DNA of 64,000 nt from CAWAYR01 sp050250955 (GTDB taxonomy: Bacteria; Acidobacteriota; Vicinamibacteria; Vicinamibacterales; UBA2999): the NCBI GenBank assembly GCA_050250955.1, contig JBFWNR010000003.1, forward strand, positions 434,001-498,000. The letters run 5' to 3'. This document shows positions 43,112 through 52,491 of this stretch, in pieces. A program made the translations under genes and the position numbers. The notes under the pieces were generated by a model. That model ran no database searches, had not been told where the DNA came from, and saw only the letters and a list, made by a program, of their open reading frames with translations. Numbering within the stretch: position 1 is the first letter of the stretch; each line of letters starts with the position of its first letter.

Positions 43112-44455
43112 GTGTTCTCCACCGACGACACGATCGTGGCGGTGGCGACCCCGGCGGGGCGGGGCGGGGTGGCGATGGCGCGCCTGAGCGGCCCGGCGGC
43201 GGTCTCCATCGCCCTCGGGATGGCCGGGCGCGCGGCGCCGCTCGAGCCTCGCCGGGCCACCCGGGTGCGCCTGCGGCAGCTCGACGTGCCGGACGACGCG
43301 TTGATGACCTACTTCCCGGCGCCGGCGTCCTACACCGGTGAGGACGTGGTCGAGATCAGCGCCCACGGCAGCCCGGTGATCATGGCGGCCATCGTCGCCG
43401 CCGCCACCACGGCGGGAGCGCGGGCGGCGCGCCCGGGCGAGTTCACGCTGCGGGCGTTCCTTCACGACAAGCTCGACCTGGTCCAGGCCGAGGCGGTGCA
43501 GGCGCTCGTCGACGCCGTCTCGCCGGCTCAGGCACAGGTGGCGACGTCGCATCTCGACGGCGGGCTCTCGCGGGTGGTCACCCGCATCGCCCGGGCCCTG
43601 GACGAGCTGCGGCTTCGACTCGAAGCGTCGATCGACTTCCCTGACGAGGGGTATCACTTCATCGACGCCGGCGGGGCCGCCGCGGCACTGCGCAGCGTGC
43701 ACGAGGAGCTCGAGCGGCTGTGCCGGGGCGAGGGTGCGGCGCGGCGGTTGCGCGACGGCCATCTCGTCGTCGTCGCCGGGGCGCCCAACGTCGGCAAGTC
43801 GAGCCTGTTCAATGCGGTGGTCGGCACCGATCGGGCGATCGTGACGCCGGTGGCCGGGACGACGCGCGACCTGGTCAGCGAGCACCTGCTGTTGGGGGGC
43901 GCGCACGTTCGCCTCGTGGACAGCGCGGGTCTGCGCGGGGCCGACGACGACGTCGAGCGCCAGGGGATTGCGCGGGCGATGGCGGCGATCGCGGAAGCCG
44001 ACCTGGTGGTGGTGGTGCTCGATCGCTCGCGGGCCCGCGACGCGGACGATCGACTGGTGCTGGAGCACGTGGCGGATCGGCCGCGGGTGGTGGTGGCGAA
44101 CAAGTCCGACCTGCCGGCGGTCGATGACGGCGCCGATGTCGACGCGGCGATCTCGGCCCGGACCGGCGCCGGTGTGGACGAACTGGTGTCGATGCTGGCG
44201 ACACGCCTCACGGCCCTGCAGCCTCCGGACGACGTGCTGGTCGTCAACAGCCGGCAGCGCGCCCTGCTGGCGATGGCGCGCGACCGGCTGGCCGAGGCGT
44301 GCGCCGAGATCGATGCCGCCGGCGGACGGTTGCCGGAGGAGTTTCTCGCCGCCGACATCTCGCGGGCGCAGGACGCGTTGGAGGAGCTCATCGGCCGGCG
44401 AACGTCCGAGGACCTGCTGGCGGAGATCTTCGATCGGTTCTGCATCGGGAAGTAG
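43112..44455 (+). CDS. mnmE: tRNA modification GTPase MnmE
   Basis: This 447-residue GTPase works with MnmG to modify wobble uridine of tRNAs. The N-terminal folate-binding domain includes PGEFTLRAFLHDKLDLVQAE. The G domain has GAPNVGKSSLFN, DSAGLR and NKSD, and the C-terminus is the essential CIGK. The start is GTG 43112. It ends 31 bases before mnmG in an AT-rich spacer. Confidence 0.96.
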   Translation: MFSTDDTIVAVATPAGRGGVAMARLSGPAAVSIALGMAGRAAPLEPRRATRVRLRQLDVPDDALMTYFPAPASYTGEDVVEISAHGSPVIMAAIVAAATTAGARAARPGEFTLRAFLHDKLDLVQAEAVQALVDAVSPAQAQVATSHLDGGLSRVVTRIARALDELRLRLEASIDFPDEGYHFIDAGGAAAALRSVHEELERLCRGEGAARRLRDGHLVVVAGAPNVGKSSLFNAVVGTDRAIVTPVAGTTRDLVSEHLLLGGAHVRLVDSAGLRGADDDVERQGIARAMAAIAEADLVVVVLDRSRARDADDRLVLEHVADRPRVVVANKSDLPAVDDGADVDAAISARTGAGVDELVSMLATRLTALQPPDDVLVVNSRQRALLAMARDRLAEACAEIDAAGGRLPEEFLAADISRAQDALEELIGRRTSEDLLAEIFDRFCIGK

Positions 44456-44486
44456 AATCTCTAATTGATATTAACTACATAAAACG

Positions 44487-46343
44487 ATGACTAAAATAGA
44501 TGTAGTCGTCGTCGGCGGTGGACATGCGGGTTGTGAGGCAGCGTGGGCGGCGGCTCAACTCGGTTGTGCCGTCGCACTCTGCACGCTGACGCGAGACGGC
44601 ATCGCGACCATGCCGTGCAATCCCGCTGTCGGCGGAACGGCAAAGGGGCAGCTCGTCAGAGAAATCGACGCGTTGGGCGGGTTGATGGGGCGAGCCATCG
44701 ACGCCACCGGCATACAGTTCAAGGTCCTCAATCGGAGCCGCGGCCCGGCGGTCTGGGCGCCGCGCGCCCAGGCAGACAAGGCCCGCTACGCGGCGTGGGT
44801 TCGGGCCCAACTGCTGGGCCACGAGGGGATCACAGTGGTCGAGGGTCACGTCGCGGCGCTGTGTCTGAAGGGACCCTCTGTGACTGGCGTCGAACTGCTC
44901 GACGGGCGGCGGCTCCAGGCGCCCGCCGTGGTCATTACGACCGGGACTTTCTTGAACGGCCTCATCCACGTCGGCGACGCCACTCGTCCAGCGGGACGAG
45001 TTGACGAGGCTCCGGCCGTCCGACTCGGCGAGCAACTCCGTAGCCTGGGCTTGCGCTGGGGCCGACTGAAGACAGGTACGCCTCCGCGGCTGTCGGCGGC
45101 GTCGATCGATTTCGCGCGCGCGGTCTCTTCGGGGCTGTTCCACGTGGAACACGGCGACTCCGAGCCGACGCCGTTGTCTTTCATGACCCGTGGCCCCCTG
45201 GCCAACGCCGTCTCCTGCTGGCAGGTTCACACGAACGGCGCCGTGCACGCGGCGGTTCGACGGAACATCGAGCGATCGCCGCTGTACAACGGCGCCATCT
45301 CCGGTATCGGTCCGCGCTACTGTCCGTCGCTGGAAGACAAGGTGATGCGGTTCCCCGACCGGGAGCGCCACCTCGTCCATCTCGAACCAGAGGGTGTGGG
45401 CGCCGACGAAATCTACGTCAACGGGTTCTCGATGAGCCTTCCGGCAGACGTACAACGCGAGGTGGTGGCCGCACTTCCCGGTCTCGAGCACGCCACCATG
45501 CTCAGGCCCGGTTACGCGGTCGAATACGACTTCATCCAGCCGACCGAGCTCTTGGCGACGCTTGAATCCAGACGCTTCGCCGGGCTCTACCTGGCCGGGC
45601 AGATCAACGGGACATCCGGTTACGAGGAAGCGGCAGCGCAGGGCCTGCTGGCTGGCGTCAACGCGGCCCGGCGGGCCCGGCGCCTCGAAGGTGTGTCTGT
45701 GTCCAGACAGGACGGGTATCTGGGCGTCATGGTCGACGATCTGGTGACTCGAGGCTGTCTCGAGCCCTATCGTCTGTTCACCTCGAGGGCCGAGCACCGC
45801 CTCCAGCTTCGCGCCGACAACGCCGATCTCAGGCTCACTCCGCTGGGACGTTCGCTGGGACTCGTGGACGACGAGCGGTGGGATACGTTCTGCGACCGCC
45901 GCGATCGACTGGAGCGGAATCGGCAGCTGCTCGACCTTCACAGCTTCGTGCTCGCTGGTGGCGGGCGAGTCTCGGCGCGCCAGGCACTGCGGCACCCGGC
46001 GGTTCAGCCGGCGGCGCTCGTCGCCGCTGGTGTGCCGCTGGACGGCTCGATGGATCCGCCAGGTGAGGCACTCCGTACGCTCGACACCGAGGTGCGGTTC
46101 GAAGGCTATCTGCGTCGGGAACGGGCCGAAATGCTGAGGACGAGGCGCGCCGACGGCCAGAAGATCCCCGACGATTTCCACTATCGCGGCCTGCCCGGCC
46201 TGTCGGCGGAGGTCGTGCAGCGCCTCGAGGAGGCGAAGCCTGCCACCGTTGGCCAGGCCTCACGAGTTCCTGGCGTGACTCCGGCCGCGACCGCGCTGCT
46301 TTCCGCTCATCTGGTTCGGGCCGCAACATCGGCGCAGCGGTAA
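44487..46343 (+). CDS. mnmG: tRNA uridine-5-carboxymethylaminomethyl synthase MnmG
   Basis: This 618-residue FAD protein is the partner of MnmE. The N-terminus has the dinucleotide-binding VVVGGGHAGCEAAWAAAQLG. Family blocks GTFLNGLIHVGD, SGLFHVEHGD and AGQINGTSGYEEAAAQGLLA are present. The first codons are AT-rich and there is no visible Shine-Dalgarno. A perfect parS palindrome is embedded in the codons for LFHVEH. rsmG follows after nine bases. Confidence 0.96.
   Translation: MTKIDVVVVGGGHAGCEAAWAAAQLGCAVALCTLTRDGIATMPCNPAVGGTAKGQLVREIDALGGLMGRAIDATGIQFKVLNRSRGPAVWAPRAQADKARYAAWVRAQLLGHEGITVVEGHVAALCLKGPSVTGVELLDGRRLQAPAVVITTGTFLNGLIHVGDATRPAGRVDEAPAVRLGEQLRSLGLRWGRLKTGTPPRLSAASIDFARAVSSGLFHVEHGDSEPTPLSFMTRGPLANAVSCWQVHTNGAVHAAVRRNIERSPLYNGAISGIGPRYCPSLEDKVMRFPDRERHLVHLEPEGVGADEIYVNGFSMSLPADVQREVVAALPGLEHATMLRPGYAVEYDFIQPTELLATLESRRFAGLYLAGQINGTSGYEEAAAQGLLAGVNAARRARRLEGVSVSRQDGYLGVMVDDLVTRGCLEPYRLFTSRAEHRLQLRADNADLRLTPLGRSLGLVDDERWDTFCDRRDRLERNRQLLDLHSFVLAGGGRVSARQALRHPAVQPAALVAAGVPLDGSMDPPGEALRTLDTEVRFEGYLRRERAEMLRTRRADGQKIPDDFHYRGLPGLSAEVVQRLEEAKPATVGQASRVPGVTPAATALLSAHLVRAATSAQR
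45136..45151. promoter_or_regulatory. parS centromere site
   Basis: TGTTCCACGTGGAACA is a perfect 16-bp palindrome of the near-universal parS form TGTTNCACGTGNAACA. It lies within mnmG, about 2 kb before parA and about 5.3 kb from dnaA, as expected for ParB loading near the origin. Confidence 0.85.
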
Positions 46344-46352
46344 TATCCGCGC

Positions 46353-47009
46353 GTGAGCGCCAGGAAGCTGCGGGACCGCATCCTGCGTCGGGCGAAGGCG
46401 GCCGGCGCCGAGCCATCGACCGAGCTGGTCGACGGATTGGTCGGGTACTACTCCGAACTGGCGAAGTGGAACGCGAAGGTCAATCTCACGGCCTTCTCGC
46501 TCGACCGCGAGGGCTCGGATCCCTCGGTGGACCGGCTGCTGATCGAGCCTCTGCTGGCGTCCAGACACCTGACCGACGGTGTCGAGTCCCTGATCGACGT
46601 GGGGTCTGGCGGCGGATCGCCTGCGATCCCGCTCAAGCTCGCCTGTCCGGAGTTGGCCCTCCACATGGTGGAAGCCAAGGTGAGGAAGTCCGTCTTCCTG
46701 CGTCAAGTCAGCCGAAGCCTTGGGCTGGCCAACACGACCGTGTATACGGCTCGATTCGAAGAGCTCCTCATCAGGTCCGACCTGCATGAAGGGATGGGAG
46801 CGGTCTCCATCCGAGCGGTGCGCCTCGATTCAAAGGTGCTGATGACGCTGCAGGCGTTTCTGCGCCCTGGCGGCGTCGTGATGCATTTCACAACCGGCGC
46901 CAGCCACCACGCACCGCCTCCTCCGCTCGTCGAATCAGGCTCCTTCGACCTGATCCCGGCCAATCGCAGCCGCCTCGTGTTGTTCCGTAAGGAACTCATC
47001 GGCCGCTGA
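46353..47009 (+). CDS. rsmG: 16S rRNA m7G527 methyltransferase RsmG
   Basis: This 218-residue SAM-dependent enzyme methylates G527 of 16S rRNA. Signatures are YSELAKWNAKVNLTAF, the SAM loop LIDVGSGGGSPAIPLKLA and EAKVRKSVFLRQVSR. The start is GTG 46353. Its place between mnmG and parA is the usual one near an origin. Confidence 0.93.
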   Translation: MSARKLRDRILRRAKAAGAEPSTELVDGLVGYYSELAKWNAKVNLTAFSLDREGSDPSVDRLLIEPLLASRHLTDGVESLIDVGSGGGSPAIPLKLACPELALHMVEAKVRKSVFLRQVSRSLGLANTTVYTARFEELLIRSDLHEGMGAVSIRAVRLDSKVLMTLQAFLRPGGVVMHFTTGASHHAPPPPLVESGSFDLIPANRSRLVLFRKELIGR

Positions 47010-47012
47010 GCA

Positions 47013-47028
47013 TGTTCCACGTGACACG
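47013..47028. promoter_or_regulatory. degenerate parS-like site before parA
   Basis: TGTTCCACGTGACACG matches the perfect site in mnmG at 13 of 16 positions, keeping the CACGTG core. It begins four bases after rsmG and ends seven bases before the parA -35. Confidence 0.5.
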
Positions 47029-47035
47029 TTTCCCG

Positions 47036-47064
47036 TTGACGAAGCACGCCAACACGGGTACTCT
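47036..47064 (+). promoter_or_regulatory. parA promoter
   Basis: TTGACG (47,036-47,041) and TACTCT (47,059-47,064) have a 17-base spacer and lie 39 bases before the parA start. Confidence 0.6.
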
Positions 47065-47103
47065 CCGGAAGCCGAACCATATTATTTGGTCAAACAACAG
47101 AAT

Positions 47104-47892
<789 letters not shown>

Positions 47893-47907
47893 CGCGGAGC
47901 CCCTGCC

Positions 47908-48792
47908 ATGGAGAAACGACCAGCACTCGGCAAGGGCCTGAGCGCCCTCATCCCCGACGCGCCGGTGGCCGCGCCCACGCGCGCGCCGCTCGAACTGGAC
48001 GTCGATCAGATCGAGCCAGGCGAGTTTCAGCCCCGGCTGCACCTCGACGATGCGCGTCTCGACGGTCTGGCGGCGTCGATCCGTGCCAACGGCGTCGTCC
48101 AGCCGGTGGTGGTGCGCCGCGTTGGCGCCGACCGCTATCAGATCATCGCCGGCGAACGCCGCTGGCGGGCTGCCCAGCGCGCCGGACTGACCCGCCTGCC
48201 GGTGGTCGTCAAGGAGGTGCCGCCCGGGCAGGAGGGTCGCCTGCTCGAGTGGGCGCTCATCGAGAACCTGCAGCGCGAGGATCTCAATCCGATCGAAGAG
48301 GCCACCGCCTACCAGCGGTTGGCGACCGAGTTCCAGCTGTCGCACGAGGACATCGCCGCGCGCGTCGGCAAGGACCGGACGACCATCACCAACACCGTGC
48401 GGCTGCTGAGGCTCGCGCCGGAGGTCCGTGCCGACGTCTCGGCCAACGCCCTGACGATGGGCCACGCGCGGGCGCTGGTGTCGCTGCCCACCGACGGCGA
48501 CCAGCGACGCATCGCCCGTGAAGTGATCGCCCGCGGGCTCTCGGTCCGCGAGACCGAAGCCCTCGTCAAGCGCGCCTTGGCGCCGCCGGCCGGCCGGGCG
48601 ACGCCGGCGACCAAGGCCAAGGACGCCGACACCCGCGCCGCCGAGGAGACGCTGCACCGCGCGCTGGGCGCGCCGGTGGAGATCGTCCGCCGCGGCCGCG
48701 GCGGCCATCTCACGATCGGATTCGCCTCGGAGGCCGAACTGCAGCGCCTCTACGACCTGCTCACCGAGCAGCGCCTGAGTACGCACGGGTGA
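47908..48792 (+). CDS. parB: chromosome partitioning protein ParB
   Basis: This 294-residue protein is a CTP-dependent clamp loaded at parS. The N-terminus (RPALGKGLSALIPD) is the ParA-contact region. The CTP-binding boxes include QIIAGERRWRAAQRAGL and ENLQREDLNPIEEA. A helix-turn-helix region follows (SHEDIAARVGKDRTTITNTV), with a C-terminal dimer domain. Its last four bases overlap the start of the PQQ dehydrogenase gene. Confidence 0.95.
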   Translation: MEKRPALGKGLSALIPDAPVAAPTRAPLELDVDQIEPGEFQPRLHLDDARLDGLAASIRANGVVQPVVVRRVGADRYQIIAGERRWRAAQRAGLTRLPVVVKEVPPGQEGRLLEWALIENLQREDLNPIEEATAYQRLATEFQLSHEDIAARVGKDRTTITNTVRLLRLAPEVRADVSANALTMGHARALVSLPTDGDQRRIAREVIARGLSVRETEALVKRALAPPAGRATPATKAKDADTRAAEETLHRALGAPVEIVRRGRGGHLTIGFASEAELQRLYDLLTEQRLSTHG

Positions 48793-50804
48793 CGATCCGG
48801 CTGGGCCTCGTCATCGCGGTGGCGGCGACCGCGCTGTCGGCGCAGTCGCCTCCGGCCGGCGAGTGGCCGACTTACGGCGGCGACCTCGCCAGCACGAAAT
48901 ACTCGGCCCTCGACCAGATCACCGCGGCGAACTTCTCGTCCCTGCGGGTCAGATGGCGGACGCCGTCTCCGGACGGCCGCCTCAGCGTCACCATGCCTGG
49001 CGGCGGCGAGTGGAGCGGTCCGCCGCCGGCGGTCTTCGCCGAACTGAACCGCCAGGACGCGAAACGGTGGCGGGACGGCGATCCGCCGATCCTCGCCAAT
49101 CTCAAGGCGACGCCGCTCATGGTCGGTGGGCGCCTCTTCTTCAACACGCCGACCTCGCAGGCGGCGGCCGTCGACGCCGCCACCGGCCGCCTCGTGTGGG
49201 TCTACAACCCCAAGAGCTACGAAGCCGGCACGACGACGATGAGCCTGCGCTGGAACCAGCGTGGCGTCGCCTACTGGCGCGACGGCGACGACGAACGTGT
49301 GCTGTGGGGCACGGGTGATGGCCACCTCGTCGCCGTCGATGCCCGCACCGGCCGCCCGGTAGCCGGCTTCGGCGACGGCGGCAAGGTCGACCTGATGAGC
49401 GGCCTGCCGCGCGCCGTCCGCGGCGCGCGCGACTACCTGAACGCCCTGACCTACTCGGTGCAGTCACCGCCGATCGTCGTCGGCGACGTCGTCGTCACGC
49501 CGGCGTCGATCTCCTCGCTCGTCATCAGGAAGGAGCAGATTCCCGGCTGGATTCGCGGTCACGACGTCCGGACCGGACGGCTGCTGTGGACGTTCCGCAC
49601 CGTGCCGGGCCCGGGCGAGGACGGCCACGACTCGTGGAAGGGCGACTCGTGGCGCGACGCCGGCAAGGTCACGGTCTGGACGGCGATGAGCGCCGATCCC
49701 GAACTCGGCTACCTCTACGTGCCGACCAACACCGTGGCGCCCGACTTCTACGGCGGCCATCGCCCGGGCGACAACCTGTTCGCCGAAAGCCTGATCTGTC
49801 TCGAGGTGCGGACGGGACGCCGGGTGTGGAGCTTCCAGACGGTGCATCACGGCCTGTGGGACTACGACAACCCCGCCGCGCCGAACCTGCTCGATGTGAC
49901 GGTCGGCGGCCGACGCGTCAAGGCCGTGGCCCAGATCTCGAAGCAGGGATTCGTCTACGCGTTCGATCGCGTCACCGGCGCGCCACTGTGGCCGATCGAA
50001 GAGCGTCCCGTCCCTGCCTCGGACGTGCCCGGCGAACAGGCCTCGCCCACCCAGCCGTTCCCGACCCGCCCGGCCCCGTTCGAGTACCAGGGCCTCACCG
50101 AGCCCGACCTGGTCGACTTCACCCCCGAACTGCGCGCCGCGGCCGTCGCGGCCATCACGGCGTATCGGAGCGGGCCGCTCTTCACCCCTCCGTCGCTGCA
50201 GGGGACGCTGCAGCGCCCCGGCACGACGGGCGGCGCCAACTGGGGCGGCGCCGCGCTCGACCCCGACACCGGGATCCTCTACGTCCCCTCTCGCAACGCA
50301 TTCAGCGTGACGCGGCTGGCGCGCCCCGACGCCGGTCTGGACAGCAACCTCCAGTTCGTCCAGGTGCCAGGCGTCAGTCCACGCCTGCCTGGCGGCGTGC
50401 CGTTGCTGAAGCCGCCCTACTCGCGGATCACGGCCATCGACATGAACCGCGGGGAGCACGTCTGGATGGTGCCGACCGGGCGCGGTGACCGCATTCGTTC
50501 CCTCGAGGCGCTGCGCGGTCTCGATCTGCCTCCGCTTGGAGGCGACGTGACGTTCAGCGGTCCGCTGCTCACCAGGACCTTGTTGATCTACGCCCTGACC
50601 GCCGGGGGCAGCCGCGGCGGCCCACGCCTGGTGGCGTACGACAAGGCCACGGGCAAGGAGCTCGGCTCGGCCGACCTGCCGGCGCCGGCGCTCGGCACGC
50701 CGATGACCTACCTGGTCGACGGCCGCCAGCACATCGCACTGACCGTGCAGGGTGCAGGCACCGGCGCATTGCCGGAACTGGTCGCGCTGGCGCTGCCGGA
50801 CTAG
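48789..50804 (+). CDS. PQQ-dependent dehydrogenase, exported
   Basis: This 671-residue quinoprotein is of the glucose/alcohol dehydrogenase superfamily and is likely periplasmic. A short signal peptide (residues 1-18, ending LSAQS) is followed by GEWPTYGGDLASTKYSALDQ, the usual first blade. Tryptophan-docking repeats such as GRLVWVYNP, GRLLWTFRTVPGPGEDGHDS and DPDTGILYVPS fit an eight-bladed propeller. No haem c site (CXXCH) is present, so electrons must go to quinone or a separate carrier. Substrate cannot be told. The GTG start overlaps parB by four bases. Confidence 0.88.
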   Translation: MTIRLGLVIAVAATALSAQSPPAGEWPTYGGDLASTKYSALDQITAANFSSLRVRWRTPSPDGRLSVTMPGGGEWSGPPPAVFAELNRQDAKRWRDGDPPILANLKATPLMVGGRLFFNTPTSQAAAVDAATGRLVWVYNPKSYEAGTTTMSLRWNQRGVAYWRDGDDERVLWGTGDGHLVAVDARTGRPVAGFGDGGKVDLMSGLPRAVRGARDYLNALTYSVQSPPIVVGDVVVTPASISSLVIRKEQIPGWIRGHDVRTGRLLWTFRTVPGPGEDGHDSWKGDSWRDAGKVTVWTAMSADPELGYLYVPTNTVAPDFYGGHRPGDNLFAESLICLEVRTGRRVWSFQTVHHGLWDYDNPAAPNLLDVTVGGRRVKAVAQISKQGFVYAFDRVTGAPLWPIEERPVPASDVPGEQASPTQPFPTRPAPFEYQGLTEPDLVDFTPELRAAAVAAITAYRSGPLFTPPSLQGTLQRPGTTGGANWGGAALDPDTGILYVPSRNAFSVTRLARPDAGLDSNLQFVQVPGVSPRLPGGVPLLKPPYSRITAIDMNRGEHVWMVPTGRGDRIRSLEALRGLDLPPLGGDVTFSGPLLTRTLLIYALTAGGSRGGPRLVAYDKATGKELGSADLPAPALGTPMTYLVDGRQHIALTVQGAGTGALPELVALALPD

Positions 50805-50850
50805 CGGCTGGGGGCTCGCGGCGCGCCGCCCACACCTGTAAGATCTCGTC

Positions 50851-51891
50851 ATGGCGACAGCAAAGAAGCGGCTCACCGAACTGGTGAGCTGCGCTGGTTG
50901 AGCGAGCAAACTCGCCGCCGGCGAGCTCGCTCACGTGTTGAGCGACATACCCGTCGAGACCGACCCGCGCGTCCTGGTGGACTTCAGGACGGCTGACGAT
51001 GCCGGTGTGTACGCGTGGGAGGCCGGTCCGGCCCTCGTGCAAACGGTCGACTTCTTCACGCCGATCGTCGACGACCCGTATGTGTACGGCGAAATCGCGG
51101 CTGCCAACGCGGTGAGTGACGTGTACGCGATGGGCGGGCGGCCGCTCACCGCATTGGCGATCGCCGGCTTTCCAGAAGACCTCGTCGACGCCGAGACGAT
51201 CGCCCAGGTCTTTCGCGGCGGCCACGATGCCCTGCGGCGGGCCGGGGTGGTTCTGCTCGGCGGCCACACGGTGCGCGACCGGGAGATCAAATTCGGCTAC
51301 GCCGTGACCGGGGCGGTCGACCGCGCGCGGATCTGGACCAACGCCGGCGCGCAACCGGGGGACGTGCTGCTGCTGACCAAGCCGCTCGGCACCGGTATCG
51401 TCGGGACGGCCATCAAGTTCGCCCGCGTTCCGGAGGACGTGGCCGCAGCCGCGGTGGCGCAGATGCGCACGCTGAACGCCCCCGCCGCCGCCGCCCTCGC
51501 CGCGGTCGAGGTCCACGCCTGCACCGACGTCACCGGCTTCGGCCTCGTCGGGCACGCCAGCGAGATCGCCGCTGCCAGCGGCGTCTCGCTCGAGATCGAG
51601 ACCGGCGCCGTGCCGCTCATCGCCGGCGTCCGGTCACTGGTCGCGAAGAACCGGCCGGGAGGCCTGGCCAGCAATCGGGCCCATTTCGGCCCGGGGGTCG
51701 ATCTGCCGCCCGACCTGCCCCCGGACCTGGCCGATCTCCTGTTCGATCCCCAGACGTCCGGCGGCCTTCTGGCGGCGGTGTCGCCGGCGGCGGCCGCGGA
51801 GGTGGTCGCCCTCCTCAACCGTTCGGGAGTCTCCGTTGCCGCCATCGGACGAGTCATCCCAAGAGGCCCCACAGCGATTACAATTAGGTGA
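50851..51891 (+). CDS. selD: selenide, water dikinase SelD (selenoprotein, in-frame TGA)
   Basis: This 346-residue enzyme makes selenophosphate from selenide and ATP. The open frame appears to begin only at GTG 50935, but the same frame reads through TGA 50899-50901 back to ATG 50851. It gives KRLTELVSCAGUASKLAAG, matching the SelD N-terminus. Sec 17 falls on catalytic Cys17 of E. coli SelD, and Lys20 is also kept. A hairpin follows the TGA. The body shows DDAGVY, TVDFFTPIVDDPYVYGEIAA, GGHTVRD, DVTGFGLVGHA and the C-terminal PQTSGGLLAAVSP. No other Sec genes lie in this window. Confidence 0.93.
50900..50932 (+). promoter_or_regulatory. SECIS-like hairpin after the selD TGA
   Basis: GAGCGAGC (50,900-50,907) pairs with GCTCGCTC (50,925-50,932). 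After an AAAC bulge, TCGCC (912-916) pairs with GGCGA (920-924) around a GCC loop. The loop starts 16 bases after the TGA, within the bacterial SECIS range. Confidence 0.75.
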
Positions 51892-51977
51892 CATAGCCAA
51901 AATCAATGAGCCCGACGGGTCGAGAATCAGCCGACGCCCTGGCGGCGCGACCGGCACCGCCCCTGAGACGCGTCGCC

Positions 51978-52007
51978 TTGTCCCGTGCCGTCACGGGATG
52001 GTATAAA
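51978..52007 (+). promoter_or_regulatory. promoter of the ATP synthase cluster
   Basis: TTGTCC (51,978-51,983) and TATAAA (52,002-52,007) with an 18-base spacer stand 48 bases before the first atp gene. A short inverted repeat, CCCGTG...CACGGG, lies in the spacer. Confidence 0.6.
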
Positions 52008-52054
52008 AGAGCGTTTTGGCCCGCCGTCGGCGGCGCCAGTGGAGGCCCCATCCT

Positions 52055-52477
52055 GTGATTCCGGACCTGTCGGTCCTTTGGGTGATTGCGCTGTTCCTGA
52101 TCTGCGTGTTCGTGTTGAACACGTTGATCTTCCAGCCGATTCTCGCCATCTCGGAGTCACGCGCCAAGGCCGTTCGCGACGCCCGGGAGCTCGCCGAGTC
52201 GGCGGCGCAGAAGGCAGCCGACGCCTCCTCCACCTTCGACCGCACGCTCAACTCGGCCAGAGCCGATGTCTACGCCCAGATCGATGAGGCGCGCCGCGGC
52301 GCCATGGCCAAGCGCGCCGCGATCATGGCCGACACCAAGCAGGAAACCGAACAGGCCCTGCACACCGCGACCACCCGGCTGGCCGAACAGGCCGCCGCCG
52401 CCCGGGCCTCTCTCGAACGCGATGCCGAAGCGCTCGCTGGCGACATCGTCGGCCGGGTGCTTGGCCGCCCCGCGTAA
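52055..52477 (+). CDS. atpF': F-ATP synthase subunit b'
   Basis: This 140-residue stator subunit has one N-terminal membrane helix (about residues 7-25, LWVIALFLICVFVLNTLIF) and then a long Ala/Arg/Glu coiled coil. The start GTG 52055 is supported by GGAGG nine bases upstream; a TTG 39 bases earlier adds an Arg-rich leader. A second b-type gene follows after 14 bases, so the enzyme has a b/b' heterodimer. Confidence 0.88.
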   Translation: MIPDLSVLWVIALFLICVFVLNTLIFQPILAISESRAKAVRDARELAESAAQKAADASSTFDRTLNSARADVYAQIDEARRGAMAKRAAIMADTKQETEQALHTATTRLAEQAAAARASLERDAEALAGDIVGRVLGRPA

Positions 52478-52491
52478 CCGTTGGACGTCGC

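Noticed and set aside
50899..50901. TGA in selD as a nonsense mutation or frameshift
   Set aside because: Frame and homology continue exactly on both sides, the position is the catalytic residue, and a SECIS-like hairpin follows.
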